Shown: in pieces, positions 1 through 10,493 of the stretch | How positions within the stretch are numbered: position 1 is the first letter of the stretch | How the letters are laid out: each line of letters begins with the position of its first letter | From: Bigelowiella natans CCMP2755 | Taxonomy: Eukaryota; Cercozoa; Chlorarachniophyceae | Assembly: GCA_000320545.1 (NCBI GenBank) | Contig: ADNK01001085.1 | Coordinates: forward strand, 1 to 42,166 | Length of the DNA stretch: 42,166 bases | Reading direction: 5' to 3' | The notes under the pieces: generated by a model | Told to the model about the DNA's origin: nothing | The model's database searches: none | What the model saw: the letters and a program-made list of their open reading frames with translations, nothing else | Translations under genes and position numbers: made by a program

Positions 1-1
1 G

Positions 2-100
2 GAGATTGAGTTGACCCCGACCTACGTTACCAAGCGTGGGGGGGATGGGGGTTCGTTCTTCTCGTGGTTCTCAGGGGGGTCAACGGGTGGGGGTCTTTAG
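2..100 (+). CDS. 3' terminal exon of an unidentified + strand gene (partial)
   Basis: The first 100 bases are open in one + frame and read as a C-terminus ending in TAG at 98-100. The encoded end starts with EIELTPTYVTKR and then turns into a Gly/Ser-rich tail with FFSWFSGG in the middle. The gene body lies left of the window, so no domain can be named. The opposite strand of the same bases also contains a short proline-rich stretch bounded by possible splice sites, so the strand is a judgement. I prefer + because the frame ends in a clean stop and the residue mix is protein-like. Confidence 0.4.
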   Translation, partial: EIELTPTYVTKRGGDGGSFFSWFSGGSTGGGL

Positions 101-260
101 GCGGTCCTCCGCCGCAGTCCTGAATGTGGAGGAGGGGAGGGGAGAAAAGAATTTATTTAGAAACAGTATCGATTTGGTTGTGTGATACATCAAGTGACGA
201 CTACACGAGATATACCATTGCCACCACCATAGACGTGGCGGCAAACCAGGAAATATTTAT

Positions 261-262
<2 letters not shown>

Positions 263-340
<78 letters not shown>
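263..340. repeat. Compound microsatellite (CT)n-(CA)n
   Basis: A run of CT dinucleotides passes directly into a run of CA dinucleotides. The same order, sometimes extended by (TA)n, recurs at about 7352-7440 and 28530-28636. The stretch from 101 to 546 holds only this repeat and an ATC/CAT trinucleotide run near 470-500; no coding evidence was found there. Confidence 0.9.
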
Positions 341-343
<3 letters not shown>

Positions 344-546
344 ATGCACACCTGATACTTCGCTGGTTTTACGGCCAGACATTGCATTTTTGATCATCAA
401 AATCTGGGGTAGAGGATAAGAATTTTCAGGGAAGAAGTTTGTTTCATTGTCGTTCTCTTAGAGCCATCATCGTAATCATCATCATCATCATCATCATGAT
501 AAACATTATCCTCATCATCACCGCCAGCAGCATCATCGTCTCATCG

Positions 547-1875
547 TCAGTTAGATGATACTACCATCAAAGGGGGGCTTGCAGTTGTAAGCTCATCGAT
601 CACTTGGCCATCCTTGATGAAGAGGAATAGCGGTCTTGGACTAATCTTCATATACTGATCGACGATAGGTATCTTGAACTTTTCATCCCATTCTTGCTCT
701 TCATCATTCTCCTCCTCACCATCGTCGGTCTTTTCTTCTTTCCCTTCCTCCTTCTTCTCGTCATCGCCTCCCTTCTGATCTCCACCGTCGGTTGGGGGCT
801 GCGGGTAGATACCAAAAGTAACGCTTTTGATGATGAATTTGTTGTTGATGCTGTTGTTGTTGTTGTTGTTGATGATGATGATGATTGCAATGATAGTGGG
901 TGGACACTCGATCATCATAATCGTCGTCGTCGTCACCAACTTTCAACATCGCGTGGCGGGTACAACGCTCAAGCAAAGGAAAAACAAAAAATGGGAGATA
1001 AATGAAGCTGAAACGACAGATCAATGAGAGGGTGCTTGCAGCAATTCAGTCTTGCAAGACGGAGTAAAAGAAAATATGGTGATGGATCACTTGGCTCTCC
1101 TTCGTGTTTTCTTTCTTCTTTTCTGCAGGAGCAGCGCCGCCGTTCATAGCCGCCTGGCGTGCAGCAAGCATGGCCCTTTCAGCCTGAATGAGTGATAATG
1201 CTGAAGTTTAATCAAAAGGCAGGTGCTAATGGTAACAGATTCTACGGAAAATCCTTCGTAAATACGGCTGCATACAAACTCGGTGGGTACCAGAAACCAT
1301 GGATTCATCGTCGTTTAAGACACACATGCGCGCGCGCGGTTATTAGACGTTGTCCCTGCAACAGTAGTGCTTTCTACTACTGATACAACTACTACTACAA
1401 CCTCTTTCTTTTTCTCTTCAGCCATACGGGCCTTGACATCTTCATCCATCGTGGTGAGGTTCACTTGCACAAACTGAATGATTTTCTCTGCGTCCTCCTA
1501 TTGAGTGTGCGAGTTAGAAGGGCCAGATGAAAACGACAGAGACAAGCACAGCGAACCGACGCTTCTACCTCATTCATCATGAATTTGTTGATCGTTGGTT
1601 TCATGACGTCACATGGCCCGAAAACATCCGAGTATATCTCTGCAACTAACATTTATGATAATGAAAATCAGCTGCAACCTCTATCACAAAAAATCAGTTC
1701 AGTGCGAGAAGTTCAATGGACTTCATTCACAACCATCGCGCAGATGCTTGAATACCCATCTGGACATTATGCTCCATAGAAGGAATCCTCATCTACCACA
1801 TTCTCATCAACTAGCATAATTACCAGTTAAACCAGGGAACTCGAGCTTTTGCACCCATTCGGCAACGTCCGCCAT
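547..1875 (-). CDS. Thioredoxin-fold protein, multi-exon
   Basis: Exons read 1875-1824, 1639-1569, 1473-1402, 1183-1091 and a last exon ending at 565 (splice donor) or 547 (in-frame stop). The first four join with matching phases. Exon 1 starts MADVAEWVQKLEFPGLT. Exon 2 continues EIYSDVFGPCDVMKP, which is the first beta strand, active-site loop and helix of a thioredoxin fold, with VFGPC where classical thioredoxins have WCGPC, so only one of the two redox cysteines is left. A long lysine/glutamate-rich insertion follows, then a second half with PLFLFIKDGQVIDEL, the usual beta hairpin after the cis-proline. The pattern resembles the thioredoxin domain of TXNDC3/NME8-type axonemal proteins, but no NDK domain is visible. 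The splice into the last exon (near 845) is unresolved. TAM41 diverges from its 5' side. Confidence 0.62.
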
Positions 1876-2482
1876 TCTTTGGCGAAATTCCTAGGACCCC
1901 CAAGGTAAAATATATGTATTATTGACAAAACTTTGACCAAGAGTCATGTGCTCCCTCGGCGACATTCAAAAGATATATGGACGTGTAGGTTACTGCACAG
2001 CTAGCACAGCAGCACAGCAGCACATCAGCATTTCCAACAACCGTACGCAGTGTGACGCTTCACGAAATATATGAGAACATCAACCTTTTCCTTCTTTCCA
2101 GCCATCTTGTTTCTTTTCGAGCGAGCTTTTCAATAAATGCAATAGACGCGCAACGAGAAGGGGGATGGGCACTGCTCCGTTTCTTCTCCAAACGAATCAG
2201 CTGCTTGTGGTCAAGATTATATGCTGCGGAGCCCGAAATACGAAACGCCGGCGGTTTAAATCTCAAACCTTCTATTTTGCATGACGCTTTTTAATATTAT
2301 AGACCAATTATGAAAATCTATAATTTAATTGGCGCTTTCCTCCAGACGTGAAATGGCTAGTTCGTAGTAACGGCGTTGCCCAGACAGAGTGGTGGTGGCA
2401 GGGATTTCCTAAAACAGTCCGATTTTACAACTGCGACAACAAATTCAGGAAAAATGGAAGCCCGGCCGGTCGTCGTCGCCTG
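1876..2482. promoter_or_regulatory. Shared divergent promoter region, thioredoxin-like gene and TAM41
   Basis: This gap separates two start codons that face away from each other. It contains a CAGCACAGCAGCACAG-type short repeat near 2000-2025 and an AT-rich patch near 2290-2330. No motif could be assigned to a named factor. Confidence 0.4.
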
Positions 2483-4223
2483 ATGTCTCGTAACCTTCGA
2501 GTACTTGCAGGCAAGCTGCATCCCTCCTCCGTGATTCGAAGGATCTCTCAGAAGTACCGCCGATCGCTTTCCTCATCAGCGCAGCTTCTTCCCAATGCTC
2601 ACTTCCAAAGAATTATTGAGCGGTTCCCTCCCTGCGAGTTCTCCTGCGCGTATGGCAGCGGTGTCTTTCGGCAGATCGGCTACGAGGGCAATGGCAAAGA
2701 GGGGAGCGACGAAGATGTAATTTTGGCAATATTTATCCCCTTTCGATTGTTTCCTGATTGCGAAAATGTTGAGATCGAAGATTGAAAAGCGATCAGCTAG
2801 AAGAATAACCGTGACATTTGTTCTGTCATCTTGCACCATATTTTGATTTGTTACAGGCCCCCCTGCCAATGCTAGACTTGATTCTTGGTGTGGAAGATTC
2901 GGAGCAGTGGCATGGCGACAATCTGCGAAGAAATCCAGGCGACTACTCATGGCCGTTGTCGTGGTTGCCACCAAGCGCTTCCAAAACCATCCAGGAGACG
3001 GGTGGAGCTCACATGTTGTATCACCCCTACGTGGATGTTGACATATTGCCGACAGAAAAGAAAATTGAATCAAATACTGGGTTGAGGACAGAGCAACGGC
3101 AGCAGATAAAATACGGGGTGATATCCATGAAGCACCTGCAAAGCGATCTTCTTCATTGGGACACGCTTTTCTGTGCGGGCAGACTGCACAAACCAGTAGT
3201 TTTAATCAATTCCAATCCCATGATAGAGGAACTGCTCCTTAAAAATCATAAGGCAGCGCTCACATGTGCACTTCTCATGTTGCCAGCAGTGTTTACGGAA
3301 GAAGAGCTGTTCTACACTCTCGCAGGGCTTAGCTACTCTGGCGACCCTCGATTTCTTCTTGGTGCAGAGAATTCATCGAAGGTAAGTAACTACTGCCATT
3401 ATGTGGGGAATAGTGGGTTATATACGTGCGGGGGCGGGGAAAGGGGGGGAGAGGGGGGCTAAGAAAGAAAGATATTGCGACCCGTGAGATGGTGGCAGTT
3501 TACAAGAATACTATCCCATCATGAATCTATGATTTCTGCGTTTCACAGGGTATTTGCCGTTATGGTTACTTACAGTACGTCATGATGTGTAATTGGTCAC
3601 TTGATCGTCGGCATACTTCCTAAACATGCATGTGTACATCATTCTAAGGTCGAGAATATAGTCAACGCCAACCTGGAAGGCTTCCGTGCGATCTACCGGC
3701 CTCTCATTGACGACATAGATTTCATAAGACTAAAGAGCAGGTCACAAGAGGTAGAGGTAGAGGGGGGGCAGCAGGAAGAAACATCAGAAGCGGCAACAAC
3801 TTTTGTCCGATTACCAATGGAGACTGTTGATGTGAAGAACATTGTCGAAAGACACTTACCTTCTGAGTTGCGGAGGCGCATCAACGTGACCTCGGAGATG
3901 ATAAACTCCTTTGCTCATCATCCCCATCATCATGATCATCATCACCACCAGGCATTCAAGATAGCTCTGATTAGAGGTTTATTTGTTGTTCTCTATCTTA
4001 CTTTCCCCGAACACAATTGGCGAATACTACTGACGCAACTATGGTGATAGGGCTCCGTGCAATAGTGAGAGAAGCTTCTGGCATGAAACATATGTTAAAA
4101 GGGCTGTTGACGGCAGGTATCCCTGTTCAAAAGAAATTGCTGAACTTGCATTTCATGTCTGCGTGGATGTTCCCTCATTGCACTCCAAAACTTCGGTCCT
4201 CTCTGCAATTCTCCTTCTCCTAA
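2483..4223 (+). CDS. TAM41: Mitochondrial CDP-diacylglycerol synthase TAM41 (phosphatidate cytidylyltransferase)
   Basis: TAM41 makes CDP-diacylglycerol from phosphatidate and CTP at the inner mitochondrial membrane, the first step to cardiolipin. Exons 2483-2716, 2857-3381, 3649-3976 and 4051-4223 join with matching phases and give about 419 residues. Family landmarks are clear: YGSGVFRQ (nucleotidyltransferase GSG motif), KYGVISMKHLQSDLLHWDTL, AGRLHKPV, CALLMLPAVFTEEEL, LAGLSYSGDPR and the C-terminal GLRAIVREASG...KGLLTAG. I start at the ATG at 2483 because the frame upstream has no earlier ATG and this gives an arginine/serine-rich, acid-free leader (MSRNLRVLAGKLHPSS onward) fitting mitochondrial import. 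An acidic insertion and a His/Asp-rich stretch (HHPHHHDHHHH) lie between the AGLSYSGD part and the C-terminal motif and are lineage-specific. The intron 3977-4050 is only 74 nt. Confidence 0.93.
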
Positions 4224-5268
4224 TTAGTTGACTGCTTACTTGCTGCATGTTAAAAGTTGTACGTGAGAGACGATGTGATACACCTTATTCCTCATATCAG
4301 GGATACCAAAGTCTACCTTATATGTTGCTTCCAAATTGAAGAAGGGGCTTTTTAGCAAGGGCCGTTTCAGCAGTAACAACAAAAGAGCCCCCACCAGCAG
4401 TAACTAGATGAATGCGAACGATCGTAACAGTTCCAATCAAGGGTATCGATGCTCTCTGAGTGGCAGCGGCTAAATCTATGCTAGCATATTTCAGCCTATA
4501 TGTGAGATGGATGTAATGAAATGATTAAATTCTTTCAACTGCCATCCTGATTAATTGTGCTGCAGAGCATACTAGCATACAGCGCCTAAGTTGCAATTTG
4601 ATCGTTTCCGCAATTATGTGTTCTTTCATGCGTGTAGCTATGTTTGTTATATATAACCGCAGCACATGCGACTTTTTGCATACGCAATCGTCGCAGAATA
4701 TCTACGCCTTACATCCCAGCGCAGCGCACTATGCTACGCATGACAATGCGCGTAACGTTTTAGAAAAACCAGGCAGATATGGCTAGAGTCCTAGCTGCTA
4801 GCTAGCTATGCAAGTTTCCCTCAAATAAACAGAAAGCTAAAGAAGGGACACGTAGTTGACCGTGTACGGCATGTCACATAGGCTAGTAAGCTAGTAGGCG
4901 CTCTACTTCGGTGCACACGTATATATGCTTCGACTACTAGACTTGAATGCACGCCCAGCGTAGAAATCGCTAGTAGCAACACGCGAACAAATGTGTACTC
5001 CAAGTAGATACAGAACAGGCGAAACATGAACGTGCGGAACAGCGCCATTGCATTGACTCTGCAAGATCACGACGCATGATGCAGTAGCAATCGCACAGTT
5101 AAAACAGACTATCTTGAACGAACACACAAATCAAATCAGAGCATTAGTCATAGAGTAGCCGGTGCTAAATAACGCACAAAATCTGCTATCAACTGTCCGG
5201 AAACATCACGGCGAGCCCCCAATCCATTTTTGCGAACCTACTCGGCTCATGGCAACTTGAGTCTTTGC
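4224..5268. other. Convergent intergenic region, repeat-bearing, no gene seen
   Basis: No exon chain is supported here. The stretch at about 4498-4570 (GATGTAATGAAATGATTAAA) is a copy of a short dispersed element that recurs near 26380 and 26635. Around 4780-4960 the sequence is full of self-complementary CTAG/GCTAGC words. Confidence 0.6.
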
Positions 5269-6625
5269 TTATTTTGTACCGGAATCCTCGGAAAGAAATA
5301 CCGGGAGCACTTTCTTTTTGGCGTATTTGTAGAAATTCCCGCTTGGCCTACCACCTTCCGTGTAAGGCCTTCCATAGTTCTGTGGTAATTATCACAAAGG
5401 AATTACGACAAGTTGCCAACATGAGAGCCTGAACAGTCGGCTAGCTGATATACCTGCAAAGCCAGCTTGTCACCTTTTAGAATGTCATCTGCATTTTCCT
5501 AAAACAGGGCACACTTAAATAAGGTGGCGTTGTCGTGATACATCTCATGGTGGAGGCGAACCTTCAATAGTTTGAAGTCGCCCGATTTAGCGACTGTTTT
5601 CCCCTATTGTAGTTATAATACACCACATTCCCAACTGTGTGTAAGATGAATAGCATGTTTGGACGTAATCCTGAGTTCGGCATACATGTCATAATCATCG
5701 CTACTGTTTGGTGATGGCGGTGGTGTGTGTGTGTGTGTGTGTGTTTGTGTGTGTTTGAAATTACATTGACGATAACTCGAGTGAAATCTTTGGCATTCCA
5801 ATTTGATAGTGCCCTGATGAGTATGTGTGAAAATTCCAAAACGATAAAACCCTTACTCAAGAAAGAGAATATGGATAAGATGATGATTATGAGATTCTGC
5901 TTAACGCGAAGATCATACAGACGATTGCATGTGGCACCGACACTCTTCTCATTGATGTGTACAAGATGGCCGACATTCGTCATCATCATCCTCATCATCG
6001 TCACCTGTGACTCATTCCATATCTAGCATAGGCCTAGATTACATAAGAATAAGCAAAAGAAGAACAACAAGGAGCAGGAAGAGCTCAAAATCGATGCTAC
6101 ACAATGACAGAATCATTTTGCAACAACAACAACTGGTTATTGAAGAAATAGCGTTTGGTTTTGCGTTGCCATTGACAGCCGAGTCTTCAGGGAGACAGCA
6201 AAAACAACACATTGCTTCTCATCAAACCTTCGTCCAGTATTCGTCGTATCGGACTCCTGCAGCGTCGTGCACAAGACACCATAGCCGGAAAGGATAAAAT
6301 GGTTATATTGAAGTCTACATTACATGCCACCACCAGCACCAGCAAACAGTGTACAGTAACTAGCGATAGTACAACACCTTTTGCTTCGATTATTCGGATC
6401 AATTCCTGAATATCCATCTCCCGTGCATTCTGCAATGGGTGGAGAAATGAAGAAGATGTTGTGCAATTTCACGATTGTAGCGCGATTGCATGGGGATTCT
6501 GCTGCTGCTACTACTGCTGCTGCTTGGCCACTGCTACCTTTATCGGCATTCCCAGCTTGAGGGCGCTCTAAAGGTGGTGTTGTATTATTAGCGTTATAAG
6601 TCTTGAGAGTGAGCATTGTGATCAT
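5269..6625 (-). CDS. Unrecognised small multi-exon protein
   Basis: I do not recognise this protein. Exons 6625-6473, 6429-6378, 6256-6228, 5603-5562, 5498-5454 and 5379-5269 join in phase and end in TAA. The start is an ATG at 6625; the first 50 residues are Ala/Asn/Thr-rich. Exons 2 and 3 give NAREMDIQELIRIIEAKG followed by VRYDEYWTK, shaped like the two-helix SAP/ARMET-type hairpin (LKxxLxxRGVxxxxCxEK in the family), without its cysteine. The C-terminal part is basic and Gly/Tyr-rich (NYGRPYTEGGRPSGNFYKYA, then KKKVLPVF). The 624-nt intron between 6228 and 5603 may hide another exon, and the first intron would be only 43 nt, so the 5' end is the weakest part. About 143 residues as drawn. 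Confidence 0.55.
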
Positions 6626-6651
6626 GTTGCCGAATCCTAAAGCACAGAGCC

Positions 6652-6654
6652 ACC

Positions 6655-6686
<32 letters not shown>

Positions 6687-6808
6687 CAACAACCAAAAAG
6701 CTGGGCGATATTACGCTATGCTATCCACCTGAACGTATTCGACCGGAAAGAACCGCCCATATGTGAAGTGCCGTCCTTCAAGGTACCTAGGTCGTAGCAG
6801 CGGCAGTG

Positions 6809-6840
<32 letters not shown>

Positions 6841-6866
6841 TGATGTTGTTGTTGTTGTTGTTGTTG

Positions 6867-6900
<34 letters not shown>
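6652..6900. repeat. Cluster of trinucleotide repeats (CCA, CAA, GTA, TTG)
   Basis: Runs of CCA and CAA at about 6652-6692 are followed by GTA/AGT runs at about 6806-6840 and 6866-6900, with TTG repeats between them. The long open frames that cross this block on both strands are repeat artefacts. A possible - strand exon at about 6790-6733 (reading LEGRHFTYGRFFPVEYVQ in one frame) lies between the repeats and may belong to the gene upstream. Confidence 0.85.
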
Positions 6901-7039
6901 GATAGCTAGATTTTTGCCCCTCCCCATCCTTCTCCTCCTCTTCCTCCCCCCTCCCTGCCAATTTCTCATCATGATCATGATCATCATCAATGCTGTTACT
7001 ACATTGAGTAGTGGAATGGAGTCAGCGGGGGAAGCATAC

Positions 7040-7354
7040 TTTGAAGATGCAGCCAATACTAACAATAATATCAGGCAAAGGAGAAACAGCAGAACCAACC
7101 GACTAAAATCGAATTCGATTCTCATGGGAGCACCCGGACGGTGCTATGCGCTTGTTTTGCATTCTCATGAGCAGCATCGTCACTCACTTGGCTCGGAGGG
7201 AAATTTAGGCCAGATATCAGATGTTTTTCTAGAGATTTCGCGTCATGACTCTTCCCGTTCTTGAGAATCTGAAAAGGCATAGCCAACAAGGAGCGGATAG
7301 CAGAAAGCAGCAACTCAACATACACACGTATGTACACACATACTCTTCCCGCTA

Positions 7355-7444
<90 letters not shown>

Positions 7445-7688
7445 TTAATAGGCAAATGTATTACTTTGCGTTCTCATCATGTTATTTCTGTATGCCTAAA
7501 TCTTACCTTGTGCTTCCATTCCTCGTTGCCTATGAACTGTTTTTCAATGACCTTGAAAGCCGCTGAATACCTTTGAGAAACAAGACGAATTACGATGTAT
7601 GTATCACGGTAGATTTGTCGATGAAGTCTGTTCTTCCATAAAAATGCAACGTGATCTATCATAGCTAGTAGGATGTCGCTTAGTCGCA

Positions 7689-7726
<38 letters not shown>

Positions 7727-7868
7727 TGAGTCCAAGAGATCCAATCCTTTTTTCAGGGTTTTCAAAGAGGCTGACGCACCAATGATAGGAATGACGATGA
7801 TGGTAAAAAACAAGCTCTCAGATACGTTTATAGAGGATACAAGTGCAACAATGTTTTGACTATCTACT
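7040..7868 (-). CDS. Unrecognised multi-exon protein (internal exons only)
   Basis: Four exons join cleanly: one ending at 7725 (left edge near 7868 uncertain), 7678-7507, 7268-7188 and 7102-7040. Phases agree (2, 0, 0, 0) and the donors are good (GTAAGA, GTGAGT, GTATGC). The protein is helical and non-repetitive: GASASLKTLKKGLDLLDS, then IDILLAMIDHVAFLWKNRLH, RQIYRDTYIVIRLVSQR, FIGNEEWKHK, ILKNGKSHDAKSLEKHLIS. I cannot match it to a family. Neither a start codon nor a stop was found, so both ends are open; it could be the 5' part of the same transcription unit as the gene at 5269-6625. A (TA)n run (about 7691-7722) begins exactly at the donor after 7725. Confidence 0.55.
7352..7440. repeat. 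Compound microsatellite (CT)n-(CA)n-(TA)n
   Basis: Three dinucleotide runs follow one another without spacer. The block sits in the intron between the exons 7678-7507 and 7268-7188 of the unrecognised - strand gene. Confidence 0.92.
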
Positions 7869-8608
7869 CCGCCTCTCTTCTCTTCTGCTCCCTCCTCTAT
7901 CTTACATTCTCAAATCCTGAATAAAGCTCTCCTCTTTCCCCACCCCCCCCCACACTCCTCTCTCTTACATTCTCAAGTCTCGAACATAGCAGTCAGTCGG
8001 GATACAATTGATATGGCATGGTGTTATTGCCATTAGATCATCGAACACTAACAGCTTCGGGCACTTATAAAATTGTGCAGCAATCAAAACGGCAGATATG
8101 AGAGATCATGGTTGCATCCATTTGGCGCAGTAGCTGCTACTGCTTAATGATCGATTCACATTAAAAGATGACTCGCACCTGATGGCGTATCGATATTGTG
8201 AAAGGAAATGGCCCTAGAATGTTTTGGAAAATATATTGGATGAGTATTCTAGGTAGACGACGGTGGCGACGGCGACATGTAGACGTTCAGAAATCGGTGC
8301 AGCGACCTTTTTGGATCCCATACACAAATCCGGCGAATACGTTATTCGGGTAGGAAACGTCGACATTTCTGAAGGTAGTAATAGAGGAAGAAGTCAAACA
8401 GGACGAGATTGGAGCTTGCCATGAACAAACACCTCACTACATGTCCCATTCACCCCACATACTCTAGGGAGAATCCACAGCTATTGCAGCTCGAGAGCGT
8501 GAAAGCGTTTACTTTCCCGCAATTTGGACACTTTTTCACCTATGGAAGCCACAACGTTGACAAACATGAGAATTCATCGTTAAGAGGTATGACGCGAAGA
8601 CTTCCTCA
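7869..8608. other. No gene seen
   Basis: Pyrimidine-rich sequence at 7860-7970 contains two similar copies of a CTCTCTTACATTCTCAA-type phrase. A short - strand open frame near 7950-8090 was inspected and rejected because it has no usable splice acceptor. Nothing else is supported. Confidence 0.5.
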
Positions 8609-9011
8609 TCATGCCTTGTTCTTGAGTTGGTCAGAAGCCCATTTGTTGCCATGGATAGCGAGGAAATCGTCTGGAGTACCCTTAATCTCGGGTGGGCATT
8701 CGTCATCTTTAGGGACATCTACATGGGGAAAGGATCCTGTTTTTGCTCCGGCCAACGTGAAGAAGCAAGTTCCATTGCTTCCACCGTCGGACTCTAAAAG
8801 CTGCTCCATTGATCTCGGTGCTCTGGATAAACGCATTCGAATACACACATATAAACGCGTGTTGGTGGAAGAGAAATACAGCTATCTAGAAAAGGGGGGG
8901 TCACAAAGAAAGGAGATCTTGCACAGACATGTGGTTGGTGGAGTGGCTCGGTCGGGACACGTTCTGGGCACGTTCTGGGCTCCGAATTTCTGGTTTGGAT
9001 TCCGAAGGCAT
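8609..9011 (-). CDS. Unrecognised small two-exon protein
   Basis: Exon 9011-8905 starts MPSESKPEIRSPERAQNVSR and ends in phase 2 at a GTGACC donor. Exon 8822-8609 begins with the single base needed to keep the frame and ends in two stops. The joined protein is 106 residues, polar and without a membrane segment; recognisable phrases are SVQDLLSLAPRSMEQLLESD, GGSNGTCFFTLAGAKTGSFP and the C-terminal PEIKGTPDDFLAIHGNKW. I know no family with these. Its start codon is 140 bp from that of the divergent 7TM gene, so the two probably share a promoter. A 217-codon open frame on the other strand overlaps the gene and is taken as a shadow. Confidence 0.55.
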
Positions 9012-9151
9012 CTGGTGAATTTTGTGGTTAATTCGCCATCACAACTCAGTCGTAGCTGTTAAATCTCCTTGGTATAAGGATTTCTGACCTTCGGAAACGT
9101 ACACGTCGCCATTCTAAACATCTACCGTTAGATAGATGGGGTACTGGTAGA

Positions 9152-10493
9152 ATGCACCAGCTACTGGTCGAAGCAGACACCAGCGAGGCAAAGGGGAGAG
9201 AGATGAACTCAGAGAAGCTGGGTTCATCTTATAGGAGTTTGCACAGTTTGCACAGATCGAGATGGACCGCAACCTTCTTGCTTGGGGACACTAGGACCCG
9301 ATGTGCCCTGCTTTTCCCTGCTGTGGCTATTGCTTTAGCTTGTTTCGGTGTAGTTGGATCTTTTACGGTTATTGTTGATGTTGAAAATGTACTCTTGGTT
9401 AAAATATGGGCCATACTTACCTTCGTAAGTCCAATTGTACAAATTTTCTGCAATACATACTTCGGCAGCTGGCTAATTAAGACACAGAAGCTGCAGACGT
9501 TCCAAAACTGGGTAGTAAACAACACAAATCTAAGTGTTGAGGAAATTGAACGTCCTCTGCGTATTCAAGAAAAATCCATGGTCTTTCTAGCAATTGGCTT
9601 GTTCACTGTTTGGCCTGGAATGAACCTTTATGTTACTTTTACCGAAGAAATTAGCTTCTGGATATACGCAGTGGGTTCCATTGGCCTGGCATACAGCTTT
9701 ATTCAGGTCCTAAGAAAATTCGTATGATTTCAGGGGAGAACACTTTACTTGCACCCAAAAACTACTTTTATCGGATATTTAATTTGTTCAATCTCTAACA
9801 TTATAGCATACACAGACTTTTCACCTTTGCGGAATATGGATCTGGCAAAATTGGGCAATGTCAAAGGCGTTAAAGCATTATTTAAATAAGTGCTACTGTC
9901 AGCGACCACGCAATGCAATTAATCTTCCTAATGGAAAGACTCTTCTATTATTGCTCGAAACGTGCTCCGAAATTTCAGATGAGTGGATGTTCAATCACCA
10001 GTCGCGTTGCATATGCACAGTTACCATAGGTACAGCCCACATGGGCATATTTCTTGCTGTCATCACTAATGATGTCATCCCATCGGCAATGAAAGCATTT
10101 TCGGCTTGGATGATATTCGTCGCTATCGTGTCTTATATGGTTGTAGTTGTGACATCCTTCGTACCCGGCTACTACATGGACAACTTTTTCGATGGAGTAC
10201 AGAATCATATCGCAAATTGTGCTGAGGGGATCGTTATTCAGGATAGGAAAGAATTGGTGAGTTTAGAACACAAAGAGAGGGCTATCAATTGTGAGGTATC
10301 TACAAAAATTGATCCAATAAAATTAGAGGCTACTCTTTTGATGCAACGCTTGGAGTATCTACGTGGAATTCGTGGCATATCTTTTGCAGGGTTCTACATG
10401 ACAAAATCAGATTCAATTAAGGTCGCCTCTGTGGTTGGTTACATCATCTTCAGCATCACATTAGCTATATATACAGCCTCGTTGAATGTTTGA
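9152..10493 (+). CDS. Seven-helix membrane protein, gustatory-receptor-like candidate
   Basis: Exons 9152-9721 and 9816-10493 join in phase 0 and give 415 residues. Seven hydrophobic segments are visible: about 51-75, 79-101, 141-161, 167-186, then in exon 2 TVTIGTAHMGIFLAVI, MIFVAIVSYMVVVVTSFV and a last one, VASVVGYIIFSITLAI, five residues or so from the C-terminus. The N-terminus is basic before helix 1, suggesting it is cytosolic, which would leave the C-terminus outside. The longest loop lies between helices 6 and 7 and leads to RGISFAGFYMTKSDSIKV just before helix 7. This topology, long intracellular loop 3 and GF-type approach to helix 7 are hallmarks of the insect odorant/gustatory receptor superfamily and its protist GRL relatives, rather than of GPCRs. 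The match rests on architecture, not on a measured similarity. An anion channel or another multipass family is possible. Confidence 0.6.

Noticed and set aside
547-1027. Overlapping Ser-, Asp- and His-rich frames on both strands
   Set aside because: They arise from TTG/GAT/CAT repeats crossing the thioredoxin-like exon in other frames.
7950-8090. - strand frame reading AVLIAAQFYKCPKLLVFDDL
   Set aside because: It looks protein-like, but no AG acceptor lies between the upstream stop and the frame and no ATG precedes it.
8409-9062. Open frame of 217 codons on the + strand
   Set aside because: It is exactly antisense to the two-exon - strand gene, which has phase-matched splice sites and a more protein-like composition. 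The + reading has no domain, no hydrophobic pattern and no partner exon.
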